A stretch of DNA of 64,000 nt from QVMM01 sp047030855 (GCA_047030855.1 JBKYIJ010000008.1:186001-250000); one strand, 5' to 3'. Positions 1-10,365 are shown, counted from the first letter of the stretch. Translations and numbers: made by a program. The notes: a model not told the origin generated them from the sequence alone.

Positions 1-2
1 AA

Positions 3-3000
3 CCTATTTACATAACCACATTGGACAAAGATGATCCCAAGTTCGGTTCGGATAACAGTGATAAAAATGTATGGGGAGATGGTGCCGTACATATGGATAG
101 TTTGTCGGGAAAGAGTTATAGAGTGATACTTCCTCAAAATAACAGTACATTAAAAGATTCTATTCTTACCGATAAGATATCTTGGTGCAATGCCCAAATT
201 AAAATGTGGACGGATGCTCTTGCAGATAATGAAGAAATAAAGATAGAAGCTATACTGAATAAAGATCAGACCCTGAATAAGCAAAAACGTTCGGAAAACC
301 ATTCGTTCGATGCCGGAGTAGCCTTCGAATCTTCAAAACAAAATTGTACGGAGAAATCTCACGAGAAAGTTCATGAATATACTATCAAGTCTATTGTTGG
401 AGCAGAAACAGGAATAATAGTCGGAGGTCTGGGTACAATAATGAATATCGAAACAAGAAACGGAGGGGGAGATACTTTCACAGAATCAGGATCAACTGAG
501 AATTGTATAACGACAGGCTATGTTCTGAAAGATGAAAATCCGACGGATTATTATTCGGTCGACGTAATACTTCCGCAGGATAACACAGGAGCAGTGTTCT
601 CAACACGGGGAGGACGTTCTTCCTGCCCTTATGAAGGAGAAATATTGACAAAATATTTTAGAGAAGGGTCGAAGCTTTCAGAAGCCACAATGAAAGTCGA
701 AGTGCCTTCATTGAGAGTTACAAATCCTTTTGCGACAAGCGTTCCTTCTGGTAAGGAAGCTACTTTCGAACTGAAATTGAGCAATGCATCGGAAGCCAAT
801 CAGGATGTAGTTTACAGCCTCAGGGCTTTGGATGAAACAAATCCGAACGGAGCCAAATTGTCTATCGACGGAAGCGTGCTCACCACAGGACGTGATATTT
901 TCATCAAAGCAGGGGAAACGTTAACCAAAACTCTGAAATTGTCGCAAACAAGCGTCGATGTTCTCCAATACGATTCGATTAGCGTTGTTCTTTCCTCGAC
1001 TTGTCAGTCAGACATAGCAGATACGGTCTATATATCAGCAGAGTTTGTTCCTTCATGCTCAGACATATCCATAGTAATCGATCGCCGGATACTGAATGTT
1101 GAGAACGGGGACATTCTGCCTGTCAAAATCAAGGATTATATTCTTGAATATAAAAACCTGAAAGGCGTCCAATTGCAGTATAAACCCATAACAAGTGATG
1201 TATGGAGCGTTATTCGTGAATTTGTCATTAACTCTGAAGACAAAAATGAGAATAATGAGTTAATCAATTCCAGAAGGGAAATAAATTATGAGTATAGCAC
1301 ATCGTCATTACCGGACGGGACATATGATGTCAGGGCTGTAACAATGTGTGCATACGGAAACGAAATAATTTACAACGAATCTCAAACTATCCGCATTATC
1401 AAGGACATGGTTCCTCCCCAAAGCTTAGGGCAACCCAGTCCTTCAAACGGAATTTTGGTTCCCGAAAGCGAATTGTCTATAACCTTTAACGAAACTATAC
1501 AAAACAGTTTGCTGAACGACGGCAATTTTATAATTGAAGGGGTGCTGAACGGTTATAAAGTGAAGGACAATGTCGGGCTAAGTTTCGACGGTACGGGCAA
1601 TGCATACACCGAATTGCAAGTAGTAAACAACAGTTCGCTAAGCATCGAAGGTTGGTTTAAACGCCAGTTGAACGCGGAAGGCACTCTGTTCTCTTACGGG
1701 ACGCAAGAAAGCTCGATATCTTTAGGTTTTACCGGCGACAACAAACTGGTAGTCACAACAGGAGATGAAACATTTACATCTCAAGACGAACTGAAAGATG
1801 CGGGCTGGCAGTATATTTCAATGGCATACGACAGAGAAAACGGCAATCTGCGCGCGTATCTGCTAACCAACCAAACGGACATAAATCCGTCTATACTCGG
1901 AGCTGATAAATATGTGAGTAAAGAATTGCCTCAAACCGGAAAATTCTATATCGGGTCGAAAGTTGACGGATCCAATAAATTTAAAGGGTCTGTTCGTCAG
2001 GTACATTTATGGAACAAGGAACGGGAATTGGGCGACCTATCGGACAGAGATGCAGGTAAAGGCGGCAACGAAGCGGGACTGATCGGATATTGGAATCTTG
2101 AAGAAGGAAGCGGAGATGTTGCAGCCGATAAAGCAAGAGGAAGAAACCTTCTGTTAAATACGGGATGGTTTATATATCCGTCAACCAAAGCTGTTTCTTT
2201 CAATGGCGTCGATGATTATTTGAAGATAAGCAACCAGCAAGTTCTATTTACAGAAAATGACGATTTCAGTATTGAATTCTGGTTTAAAGGGGACAAACAA
2301 AACGGTGTTATTTTGTCAGCAGGAGACACTATTCAGAATAAAGTGAAGGGTAAACTCTCCATCGCATCAAAAGACAATGGGCAATTATCGTTAAAAACTT
2401 CCGGATCGGAATATATAATCGCTTCGTCGGATGTAATGAACAACGAGTGGCATCATTTCGCTATGAGTGTCAGACGTCAGGGTAATACGAATGTATATAT
2501 CGACGGAAAACAAACCTTCCAAACCCCGTCACAATACGTTGGAGAGTATTCTACGGTACATTCTTATTTAGGAGCAGGTACAATTTCAGAGTCGGTGAAC
2601 GAATCGGAAGGCGAACAAGTTACAACAATAGCAGTAAACGACCCATTCAAAGGGTCCATCGACGAAGTACGGATATGGAATACCTCTCTGACCGGTGATA
2701 ATTTCAAATTAGACAGGAATAATAAATTGACAGGCAAAGAATCGGGTCTGGTTGCATATTATCCTTTCGAGAAATACACTAAAGACGATTTTGGACAGTA
2801 TATCATCGAAGAGTCGCTAAACGATCAGTCAATGAATCTGTATAAGGATACTGTCAGTGTTCTGGTGGCTGAAGGAAAGGTAACATTTACGGATGTTACG
2901 CCTGCCATAAAAGATGTCAGACCGAAAGAAACCATTGCCCAATATTCTTGGACTGCATCGGATAACAAAATTGTTATAAATCTGGATGAGCCCATATCAC

Positions 3001-4901
3001 GGATAGAAAATTGCATATTGGAATTCACCGTTCAACGTGTTATGGATTCCAATAATAACAGGATGGCGCCTAAAAAGTGGACTGCATTTATTGACTTGAA
3101 CAGAATGCAATGGATCGAAAACAACCTTTCGCTCGAAAAAGATGTTTACAAACCGCTTTCGTTCAAAGCAAGCATTTCCAATAAAGGCGGAGTAAACGAA
3201 ACTTATAGTATTGGCGGAACTCCGTCATGGCTAAAATGTTCGGCACCATACGGAACGCTAAAACCTCAGCAAACGCAAGAGGTAGAGTTTGTCGTTGATG
3301 AATCTGTCGAAATAGGCAAATATGAAGTCGCTCTGATGCTTACAGGAAACAATAACTATTCAGAGCCATTGATCCTATCTCTGAAAGTTAACGGCGAAAA
3401 ACCCGATTGGGCTGTCGATCCTAACAAGTATTCTTCTTCTATGAACATTGTTTCTCAGGTTAAGATAGAAAACGTTTATCAAGAAGACACAGAGGATATC
3501 GTAGCTGCGTTTATCAACGGAGAATGCCGGGGAGTAGCTTCACCGCAGTACGTGAAAAGCCATAACAGTTATTACCTGTTCATGGATGTTTACGGAAACG
3601 AATCCGACATTGCGAAAGACGTAATATTCCAATTGTGGGATGCCGGCACAGGACGCGTATATTCAGATATAGAGACGAGTAAACCGGTTAATTTCAAAGA
3701 TAACCTTACAGAAGGGACATTTACGAATCCTGTTATACTGAACGCTCTTAACGTCATTGAGCAACAAATAAATCTAAGGAAAGGATGGAACTGGATATCG
3801 GTAAATATCGTCGCAAGGGAAACTCCTTTACTGGATATATTTAAAACAAATATCGGAAACGCAGGCGAAATCCTAAAATCCAAGACAGCATATATTCAGG
3901 CTCCGACTTGGGGCGGAGGTTTGTCAGTCGTTAATAACGAAGAAATGTATAATCTGCGGGTTAATGACGCTTATGTACTTAAGTTTAAGGGAGCAATCGC
4001 TAATCCGTCAGAACATCCTATTTCCTTGAAAAAAGGATGGAACTGGATCGGTTATCTGCCCACATTTAGCCTTCCTATCAATTCTGCTCTTGCAGGAATA
4101 GAGGCTAAGAACGGTGATCAGATTAAAGGACAGAGCGGTTTTGCCCTATATGTTGAAGGTAACGGATGGTTAGGAAGTCTGACTCATATGGTACCGGGCA
4201 AGGGTTATATGTATCAATTGGGAGACGAATCTGCAACATTGACATATCCGTCCAAGATGATGCCGAACGCTTCTCTGAAATCAACAGAAAAAACTGATCT
4301 TTACTGGAATTCTGACGTCAATAAATATCAGGATAACATGACTCTGACTTCAATAGTTAAAATTAATGGTGAAGAATTAAGAGACAGCGACTTTGAGATT
4401 GCATTGTTCAACGGAGATGAATGCCGGGGATCTGCAAGGCTGAAATATGAAGAGTCTTTAGATCGCTATCTGGCATATCTTCTTGTACACGGAGAGGCCT
4501 CGGATGTGCTTAGTTTCAGAATATACGATCATACACGCCAAGAAGCGATTTCGTCTAAGGAAACTATAACATTTACGGCAAATGCGATTTATGGCAATCC
4601 TACGGATCCGTATGTAATAGATCTGAAAGATATAACGGGAATTACATCTGAATATTTATTGAATAATATCAGTATTTATCCGAATCCGGCATCTGATGTA
4701 CTGAATGTCGAAGGATTATATCTTGACAGTAAATATAATTATGTAATCTACGGGGCGGATGGTCGTATTGTAAGTTCAGGAACTGTCAACAGGACTGATA
4801 ATACAATAAATGTGTCAGCTCTTGCTACTTCTTTCTATATAATTGAATTATCCAATAACGAGTTTGGAACTAAACATCAACTCAATTTTATGAAAAAGTA
4901 A
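3..4901 (+). CDS. Large LamG-domain T9SS-exported surface protein (5' end cut by window)
   Basis: The frame is open through the left edge, so the true start and signal peptide are outside the window. About 1,630 residues remain. Counting from nt 21, two LamG/concanavalin-like jelly rolls lie near residues 515-690 and 715-900 (opening SFDGTGNAY and SFNGVDDYL, closing VHLWN and EVRIWN). A BACON/Ig-like stretch lies near 1040-1110, and two WNWI repeats follow near 1252 and 1335. From about 1550 there is a T9SS type A sorting domain (IYPNPASDVLNVEG) ending in KK. Such proteins are moved to the cell surface or released by the T9SS after removal of the C-terminal domain. LamG folds often bind glycans or proteins, but no catalytic motif is evident, so a binding or adhesin role is inferred. 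It is the only T9SS cargo gene here on the plus strand and converges with the beta-helix gene downstream. Confidence 0.88.
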   Translation, partial: PIYITTLDKDDPKFGSDNSDKNVWGDGAVHMDSLSGKSYRVILPQNNSTLKDSILTDKISWCNAQIKMWTDALADNEEIKIEAILNKDQTLNKQKRSENHSFDAGVAFESSKQNCTEKSHEKVHEYTIKSIVGAETGIIVGGLGTIMNIETRNGGGDTFTESGSTENCITTGYVLKDENPTDYYSVDVILPQDNTGAVFSTRGGRSSCPYEGEILTKYFREGSKLSEATMKVEVPSLRVTNPFATSVPSGKEATFELKLSNASEANQDVVYSLRALDETNPNGAKLSIDGSVLTTGRDIFIKAGETLTKTLKLSQTSVDVLQYDSISVVLSSTCQSDIADTVYISAEFVPSCSDISIVIDRRILNVENGDILPVKIKDYILEYKNLKGVQLQYKPITSDVWSVIREFVINSEDKNENNELINSRREINYEYSTSSLPDGTYDVRAVTMCAYGNEIIYNESQTIRIIKDMVPPQSLGQPSPSNGILVPESELSITFNETIQNSLLNDGNFIIEGVLNGYKVKDNVGLSFDGTGNAYTELQVVNNSSLSIEGWFKRQLNAEGTLFSYGTQESSISLGFTGDNKLVVTTGDETFTSQDELKDAGWQYISMAYDRENGNLRAYLLTNQTDINPSILGADKYVSKELPQTGKFYIGSKVDGSNKFKGSVRQVHLWNKERELGDLSDRDAGKGGNEAGLIGYWNLEEGSGDVAADKARGRNLLLNTGWFIYPSTKAVSFNGVDDYLKISNQQVLFTENDDFSIEFWFKGDKQNGVILSAGDTIQNKVKGKLSIASKDNGQLSLKTSGSEYIIASSDVMNNEWHHFAMSVRRQGNTNVYIDGKQTFQTPSQYVGEYSTVHSYLGAGTISESVNESEGEQVTTIAVNDPFKGSIDEVRIWNTSLTGDNFKLDRNNKLTGKESGLVAYYPFEKYTKDDFGQYIIEESLNDQSMNLYKDTVSVLVAEGKVTFTDVTPAIKDVRPKETIAQYSWTASDNKIVINLDEPISRIENCILEFTVQRVMDSNNNRMAPKKWTAFIDLNRMQWIENNLSLEKDVYKPLSFKASISNKGGVNETYSIGGTPSWLKCSAPYGTLKPQQTQEVEFVVDESVEIGKYEVALMLTGNNNYSEPLILSLKVNGEKPDWAVDPNKYSSSMNIVSQVKIENVYQEDTEDIVAAFINGECRGVASPQYVKSHNSYYLFMDVYGNESDIAKDVIFQLWDAGTGRVYSDIETSKPVNFKDNLTEGTFTNPVILNALNVIEQQINLRKGWNWISVNIVARETPLLDIFKTNIGNAGEILKSKTAYIQAPTWGGGLSVVNNEEMYNLRVNDAYVLKFKGAIANPSEHPISLKKGWNWIGYLPTFSLPINSALAGIEAKNGDQIKGQSGFALYVEGNGWLGSLTHMVPGKGYMYQLGDESATLTYPSKMMPNASLKSTEKTDLYWNSDVNKYQDNMTLTSIVKINGEELRDSDFEIALFNGDECRGSARLKYEESLDRYLAYLLVHGEASDVLSFRIYDHTRQEAISSKETITFTANAIYGNPTDPYVIDLKDITGITSEYLLNNISIYPNPASDVLNVEGLYLDSKYNYVIYGADGRIVSSGTVNRTDNTINVSALATSFYIIELSNNEFGTKHQLNFMKK

Positions 4902-4945
4902 TATTTGCGATTATTAGTACGCCGCAAATTGCGGTAACCCATTTT

Positions 4946-4975
4946 ATACGGCGGGAATTAAACTTCCTGCCGTAT
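4946..4975 (+). terminator. Hairpin after the LamG gene
   Basis: A 12-bp stem (ATACGGCGGGAA against TTCCTGCCGTAT, one G-T wobble) with a 6-nt loop TTAAAC is followed by GTTTT. It lies 45 nt past the stop of the plus-strand gene and fits a first rho-independent terminator. Confidence 0.6.
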
Positions 4976-4997
4976 GTTTTGAATAAGTATAAACAAG

Positions 4998-5026
4998 AAA
5001 AAAGGCAGTTTAAACTGCCTTTTTTT
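4998..5026. terminator. Bidirectional terminator between convergent genes
   Basis: A perfect palindrome AGGCAGTTTAAACTGCCT is flanked by an A tract on the left and a T tract on the right, so it can terminate transcription in both directions. It sits between the convergent plus-strand LamG gene and the minus-strand beta-helix gene. Confidence 0.85.
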
Positions 5027-5053
5027 CATTTGATAAAATTACGTAGTAATATA

Positions 5054-6556
5054 TTATCTGATTATAATTTTCCGGATCAAATCGTTAGCCTTCACTATAT
5101 AAAATCCGGCAGGAAGTTCTACTACATTTTCTCCCTTTGATAATTTATATTGTATTACTGAAATGCCTGTCAAGGTATAAACATTTAGCAAGCCTTCTGA
5201 ATCAACTGTGGCATGCAGATTTTTGCCATCAGCCCAGATTTGATTATTGTTATCCCTGCTGTTTGCAATGCCAAGAGGAATCCCTTGATATTCATACGCA
5301 CCCATATCAATAGTTGAATTAACGATACGGGTTTTATCGCTTAAGTCTTTTTCGATGCCTGTGGCATAAGCGTTATTTCCTTTATCAATTACGGGGCTTC
5401 CCTGTTTTAATGTATAATCATTATTGTCAGGATCGCTAAATAACGGATTACTGTAGCCGATATTATTCGCTCCGTAAGCATTTATCGTAGCTTCATCCCA
5501 TCCTCTTACCATACTGTTGTTCATGGTTTGTACCGGTGTACCAACACTGTATTTAATATCGCCGTCACACAGAGTGTTCTGCAATGTGAGTGTATAGGTT
5601 GCCCCGGACGGATGGTGTCCGTAGATTGCTTCTATCGTACCAATCTCTGTAGCTTTGTTATCAGCCAATGTTACATTGGTAAGGGTTACATTCACTTTAT
5701 AAGTCAACATATGTACGCCCGGACCACGCATACTTTCATTTTTACATATCAAAGAGTTTTTGGCATTCAGCGTAGCAGTACGATCTAATGTAATAGTTCC
5801 GTTTGACCAGTTCGATCCACTGACTGTTACCCCTCCACCATATAATTTTGCGTGATTATCTGTAACAACAGAATTAGTCAGTTCCACAGTGGAGTTTTGA
5901 TCGACATACATACCCGCACCGTGTCCGGTTGTCCGGTTACCTGTAATCAAAAGGTTATTTAATCTGTATAACGTGGTTTGATCATTATTTGCATATATTC
6001 CTGCACCTGTTCCATGATAGATTTCATATTCAATTCCACCATTCACTATCACTGTGTTTTCTGCAGCCGGTTCACCTGCATAAGCACCTTTAACCGTGAA
6101 ACCATCGAGAAGAACGTCTCCAAGATCGCCTGCAAATACAGCAACATGGTAGGCATCACCTGCATTGGCTGTTCCGTCATTATTCAAATCGCCGCTCAGA
6201 ATCGTTTCGTTAACTTTCCAGTCTCTTTGATCCAATGTCGTTTCTGTTCCGTTGAATCCACCGTAAACCTTTACGTTCTTACGCATAATAAACGATCTGT
6301 TTCTCGGATCTCCTGCTCCTGCCCAGCCTGCCGGTATAGTCGGATAGTATGTTCCTGCAGCAACCCATATTTGTCCTCCTCCTGCTTCATTTAAGATATC
6401 CAACATAGCCTGTAAATCGTCGGAAGCATTTTCCCAACCGTAACCGCTTTTATCTCCGTTTCCTGTTACTGTCACAAAACGTTGCTGAGCCGAAAGCGTA
6501 AGCGATATGCTTACAACAGCGATGAATAATAGTAATATTTTTTTCATATACTTCAT
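5054..6556 (-). CDS. Beta-helix (choice-of-anchor Q-like) T9SS protein, copy 2
   Basis: This 500-residue protein has an N-terminal signal peptide (MKKILLLFIAVVSISLTLSAQ). A right-handed beta-helix-like region follows, marked by WVAAGTYYPTIPAGWAG, then KNVKVYGGF, and strand repeats rich in N, T and G such as LLITGNRTTGHGAGMYV. The C-terminus is a T9SS type A sorting domain (LLNVYTLTG...GFYIVKANDLIRKIIIR). It is clearly paralogous to the adjacent gene at 6630-8102, sharing long identical stretches at both ends (e.g. RIVNSTID.GAYEY), so the pair arose by tandem duplication. Beta-helix proteins of this type are often surface adhesins or polysaccharide-active proteins; no catalytic residues can be named. 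A second Met four codons in (MKKIL) is an equally good start. Its own upstream gap holds a terminator, so it may be transcribed separately. Confidence 0.88.
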   Translation of the reverse strand: MKYMKKILLLFIAVVSISLTLSAQQRFVTVTGNGDKSGYGWENASDDLQAMLDILNEAGGGQIWVAAGTYYPTIPAGWAGAGDPRNRSFIMRKNVKVYGGFNGTETTLDQRDWKVNETILSGDLNNDGTANAGDAYHVAVFAGDLGDVLLDGFTVKGAYAGEPAAENTVIVNGGIEYEIYHGTGAGIYANNDQTTLYRLNNLLITGNRTTGHGAGMYVDQNSTVELTNSVVTDNHAKLYGGGVTVSGSNWSNGTITLDRTATLNAKNSLICKNESMRGPGVHMLTYKVNVTLTNVTLADNKATEIGTIEAIYGHHPSGATYTLTLQNTLCDGDIKYSVGTPVQTMNNSMVRGWDEATINAYGANNIGYSNPLFSDPDNNDYTLKQGSPVIDKGNNAYATGIEKDLSDKTRIVNSTIDMGAYEYQGIPLGIANSRDNNNQIWADGKNLHATVDSEGLLNVYTLTGISVIQYKLSKGENVVELPAGFYIVKANDLIRKIIIR

Positions 6557-6567
6557 TTTTAAGAAAA

Positions 6568-6599
6568 ACCGACACTCAGAACAAATCAGAAGTGTCGGT
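6568..6599 (-). terminator. Rho-independent terminator between the beta-helix paralogues
   Basis: Read on the minus strand, a perfect 9-bp stem (ACCGACACT / AGTGTCGGT) with a 14-nt loop is followed by TTTTTCTT. It lies just after the stop of the 6630-8102 gene and before the start of the 5054-6556 gene, so it would end the upstream transcript. Confidence 0.8.
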
Positions 6600-6629
6600 C
6601 TGAATCTAATAATTGTCTAACTTAAAATA

Positions 6630-8102
6630 TTATTTAATTAAAACCTTTTGTGCAACATTGCCTGTTTTTACGATATAGAATCCTGCGGGCAACTCTACTG
6701 AAAATTCTCCTTCTTTCAATGCTTTTTGGAAAGCCAAAACTCCTGAAGCAGAATAGACATCCAATGTTGTCGCATTTTCTACATTTACATACAAGGTATT
6801 TCCTGCAGACCATATACGCATCGTATCTTCCTCTCTATTGACATTTATGCCGACGCCGGATCCGTCATATTCATACGCACCTATATCTATTGTCGAATTA
6901 ACTATACGGGTTTTACCGTCTAAGTCTTTTTCAATGCCTGTGGCATAAGCGTTATTCCCTGCATCAATAAGCGGACTTCCTGTTTTCAAAGTATAATCGT
7001 CATTAAATAACGGATCGGTATATTCCAGATTGTTAGCCCCGTAGGTTGCCAACTCTGTAGCATCCCATCCTTTAGGCATGCTGTTATTTATTACTAAAGT
7101 TACTACGCCATCTCCAATTATAACATCTCCTTCACTAACAGTATTTTGTATAGTAATATTATAAATAGCAGTTGTCGGATTGGATCCGTCCAGTGCATAA
7201 ATACTGTATCCTGTATCCTCAGTAGCGTCATTATGAGCCAAAGTCATGTTAGTCAATGTCACATTTACATGATGTCTATTCATGTATATCGCACCGCCTC
7301 TTGCGGCAGTGTTTCGGCTTATTAACGAGTTCTTTGCATTCAATGTAGCCGTACGTCCGCCGCCCCAAGGACCGCCACTAACGCCGATACCTCCGCCCCA
7401 GTGTCCTGATACGTTTCCGGTAACGATAGAGTTTGTCAGTTCCACTGTCGAATTCTGATCGACAAGTATGCCTCCGGCATCCCAAGTAGATTCGTTACCT
7501 TTAACCACAAGATTGTTCAGTGTGAAAACGACCGGACTTGCATTCCCAAAAACAGAGAGATAAATACCTGCTCCCGTAGTATGATAAATTTCATATTCCC
7601 CAATCACTGTATGTTCTGCAGCAGGACTAACAGCATACGCCCCCGTAACAGTAAAACCATCGAGTGTAGAATTTCCAAGATCACCGGCAAACACTACGAC
7701 GTGATAGGCATCACCTACGTTACGAATACCGTCTTTGTTCAAATCTCCGCTTAAAATAGTTTCATTAGCTTTTAAGTCACGAGCATCAATAGAAGTTTCT
7801 CCACCGGCAAATCCTCCGTAAACTTTCACATTCTTACGCATAAGAAACGATCTGTTCCTTGGATCGGACTGTCCTGCCCAACCTGCGGGTATAGTCGGGT
7901 AATAAGTGCCTGCGGCTACCCATATTTCTCCACCTTCTCCGATATCGTTAACTTCGTCGATCATTGCCTGCAAGTCGCCCGAAGGAGAGTCCCATGACGC
8001 GCCTGTTCCGGTAGCATCCTGTTTTACAAAACGTTGGTGTTGTGCCGATGCAGTAAAAGATACAGCAACAACCGTAGCTAATAAGAATAAAAATTTCTTC
8101 AT
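6630..8102 (-). CDS. Beta-helix (choice-of-anchor Q-like) T9SS protein, copy 1
   Basis: This 490-residue secreted protein starts with a signal peptide (MKKFLFLLATVVAVSFTASAQ). It has the same layout as the neighbouring copy: WVAAGTYYPTIPAGWAG and KNVKVYGGF at residues about 60-100, then beta-helix-type repeats with clusters of Asn/Thr/Gly (NNLVVKGNES, NSIVTGNVSGHWGGGIGV). It ends in a T9SS type A sorting domain (LDVYSASGV...GFYIVKTGNVAQKVLIK). The repeats of the middle region differ most from the paralogue, whereas the ends are nearly identical, as expected if the helix face carries the variable binding function. It follows the TIM-barrel T9SS gene by about 80 nt on the same strand, so co-transcription with the SusCD block is possible. 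The exact substrate cannot be read from the sequence. Confidence 0.88.
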   Translation of the reverse strand: MKKFLFLLATVVAVSFTASAQHQRFVKQDATGTGASWDSPSGDLQAMIDEVNDIGEGGEIWVAAGTYYPTIPAGWAGQSDPRNRSFLMRKNVKVYGGFAGGETSIDARDLKANETILSGDLNKDGIRNVGDAYHVVVFAGDLGNSTLDGFTVTGAYAVSPAAEHTVIGEYEIYHTTGAGIYLSVFGNASPVVFTLNNLVVKGNESTWDAGGILVDQNSTVELTNSIVTGNVSGHWGGGIGVSGGPWGGGRTATLNAKNSLISRNTAARGGAIYMNRHHVNVTLTNMTLAHNDATEDTGYSIYALDGSNPTTAIYNITIQNTVSEGDVIIGDGVVTLVINNSMPKGWDATELATYGANNLEYTDPLFNDDYTLKTGSPLIDAGNNAYATGIEKDLDGKTRIVNSTIDIGAYEYDGSGVGINVNREEDTMRIWSAGNTLYVNVENATTLDVYSASGVLAFQKALKEGEFSVELPAGFYIVKTGNVAQKVLIK

Positions 8103-8183
8103 AAGTCAATGTTTTTTATTGGTTAATAAATTTGATTAAGATATTTATAACCAAACATTAAAAATATCTGGTTTATCTGGTTA

Positions 8184-10346
8184 TTATTTTTTTAGTATTT
8201 TATACTGGTATTCTTTGTTTTCGTTAATCACTTTGACAATGTATAATCCTTGCGGAAAACTGTAAAGGTTCAAACTGTTCACATTATTCTCTGATAAAAG
8301 CATCCTGCCCATCAGGTTGAATATGTATGCAGCATCGACCTGTTTGTTTAGATCGAGCGTGCCATTATCTGAATTAAAAGCGATTTTTACAGCATCATTA
8401 TCTTCCGAATCATTAATGCCTAATCCCGTGTCGTTAACTTTCACGCTATACAAAAGGTTCAATAACGGAAAATATGAGTTCGTCATTGTACACACAAGAT
8501 TCCGTCCTTTATTAGCCTCTCCTGCGACAAAAGTACCGTTCCCGTTATTCTGCAGAGGTTGCGCAGTATTACTCCACGAGTAAGTTGTATTAGATCCGTA
8601 TACAGAAAACTCACTGCTCAAATCTATAAGTTCATTATAGCCGACAGGCTTGCCCGTAATCGTTTTTTGTGGTGAATACCGCCACATGTCCGTAAAGGTA
8701 TCCTTCTTTGGAAAAGATGAAAACATCAGATAATTGTTTGATACATTAATATAATAACCGGATTTATCCTTATTATACAGTAATTCTGATATTTCATTAT
8801 TAGCACAGTTGAGAGCACCGATTTGTGTTCCCTGTGCATCCAATTTTTTAAGTTTATTGTTTGCCAAAAAGATTACTTCAATATAATTTATTGCAGGCAA
8901 AGTTATATCGGTTAGCCCATTACCGTTAAAATCCAACCTGTCGAGCAAACTCATTTTAGAGCAATCGAATTCTCCCGCCAGATCACTGTCGGAAGCAATA
9001 ATCCGAACTATACGTTTCACACTGCTTCCTTCACAAAGGATGAATCCGTTTAATTCCAGCTTATCCATCCATGCGTCTGTCGATGTTCCTTCATTCATAT
9101 CTTCAGCAGATAATCCTAAACGTTCATAATTTTTTACTCCACTGACAGCAGATGGCTGAAGCAAAAAATTATACATAGCCTCTTTCTCATCTGCATGGTA
9201 TGGTGTAGAACCCGTAAGCCACATATCTTCGGTATCGCTGTAATCATACACGCTTATACCTTTAAAGCTGGTGTAAGATGCAGCTTGCGTATGCAGATAG
9301 TTTAACGTTTGAATCAGATAACTCCATCCTTGTGGTTTCAAAGAAGTACCCGGACCTTCATCATCCCCCAGTCTGGTTTTTATGCAGATATATACGCTCT
9401 GTGGTAAATTTGAGGCATCGGCGGCTTCCAAAATCACTCTGCCCCTACTCCATACGTTTACCATGTTATTGTTATAAGCCATAACATTAATATCGGAGCA
9501 TCTGTTTGCAGCAAGATAATTCGTTACGTTCCCATAATCCAGAAGCCCTGCGTTATATTGATTCTGTACATGAAAATAGATAGCTTCATTTAAAGTCAAA
9601 AGAGGTAAACTTTTCTGATTGGATAAATCATCAAGGCTCTTTTTCGCATATTCAAGCATATCTCCCGTACGTTTCAAAAGCCTGTCGTTAGCAGCACCTT
9701 TACCATATCTGTCGTCAGCCCAACGATCTTCAACCGCCAGATTAGCTCCTTCTTCACCTCCGCCGTATGTAGCATCAGCCAAAGGGCTGTCCACTGTCAA
9801 TAAGTGCGGTTCCCAATCGGCAGAAGCTCCTGCAAATCTCTCATTGGCTGCAACCGTAGCATTATAATTCTGAATAATATTCGCTTGATTATAAATCAGA
9901 ATATCTCTTGAAGGATTAAACTGGGAAGGTTCGCTAAACATCAATGCATGTACGCGTACACTATATTGGTTCAAATAACGGTTGAAGTTCTGGATCCATG
10001 TTTTATTATAAAAATCCAAAGTTCCATTTATAGGGCGAACGTCTAACAAAACATCCGTATATCCCATGAGAATAATGCGCGCCGCTAATTTTTTAGCGCC
10101 TGCTTCCCCTGTATATTTTCTCACTGTCAGGGCATCATACACATACACGCTTGCTCCTCTGCTCCCATTTGCCGTAAGCGCATTCCTGAATTCTGTCGCT
10201 TTCGCAAGCATAGCATCTGTTGCATCGGCATCCGAAATTACGGATTGCGGAATTTCATCAACTCCTTTCGTCCTGCTATTTGCGACATTACAAACCAACA
10301 GGCTAAAAACAAATACTAAAAAAGTTTTCAATAAAATTTTACTCAT
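8184..10346 (-). CDS. T9SS-exported TIM-barrel-like protein with LRR/Ig-like C-terminal region
   Basis: The protein has 720 residues and begins with a signal peptide (MSKILLKTFLVFVFSLLVCNVANS). Residues about 60-400 look like a glycosidase-type TIM barrel: alternating hydrophobic strands (DVLLDVRPI, VHALMFSEP, INVMAYNNN, GISVYDYSD) and an acidic strand end ADWEPH (Asp177, Glu179). The acidic motif and the VMAYN strand faintly recall GH18 chitinases, but the canonical DxxDxDxE motif is absent, so catalysis is unproven. A short leucine-rich stretch (about 470-560), an Ig/PKD-like segment and a T9SS type A sorting domain (YSFPQGLYIVKV...KILKK) follow. It starts 19 nt after the GH20 gene, so it belongs to the SusCD operon. 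A GlcNAc-glycan role with GH20 is inference. Confidence 0.8.
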   Translation of the reverse strand: MSKILLKTFLVFVFSLLVCNVANSRTKGVDEIPQSVISDADATDAMLAKATEFRNALTANGSRGASVYVYDALTVRKYTGEAGAKKLAARIILMGYTDVLLDVRPINGTLDFYNKTWIQNFNRYLNQYSVRVHALMFSEPSQFNPSRDILIYNQANIIQNYNATVAANERFAGASADWEPHLLTVDSPLADATYGGGEEGANLAVEDRWADDRYGKGAANDRLLKRTGDMLEYAKKSLDDLSNQKSLPLLTLNEAIYFHVQNQYNAGLLDYGNVTNYLAANRCSDINVMAYNNNMVNVWSRGRVILEAADASNLPQSVYICIKTRLGDDEGPGTSLKPQGWSYLIQTLNYLHTQAASYTSFKGISVYDYSDTEDMWLTGSTPYHADEKEAMYNFLLQPSAVSGVKNYERLGLSAEDMNEGTSTDAWMDKLELNGFILCEGSSVKRIVRIIASDSDLAGEFDCSKMSLLDRLDFNGNGLTDITLPAINYIEVIFLANNKLKKLDAQGTQIGALNCANNEISELLYNKDKSGYYINVSNNYLMFSSFPKKDTFTDMWRYSPQKTITGKPVGYNELIDLSSEFSVYGSNTTYSWSNTAQPLQNNGNGTFVAGEANKGRNLVCTMTNSYFPLLNLLYSVKVNDTGLGINDSEDNDAVKIAFNSDNGTLDLNKQVDAAYIFNLMGRMLLSENNVNSLNLYSFPQGLYIVKVINENKEYQYKILKK

Positions 10347-10365
10347 CTCTGTAATCTCTCGTTTA

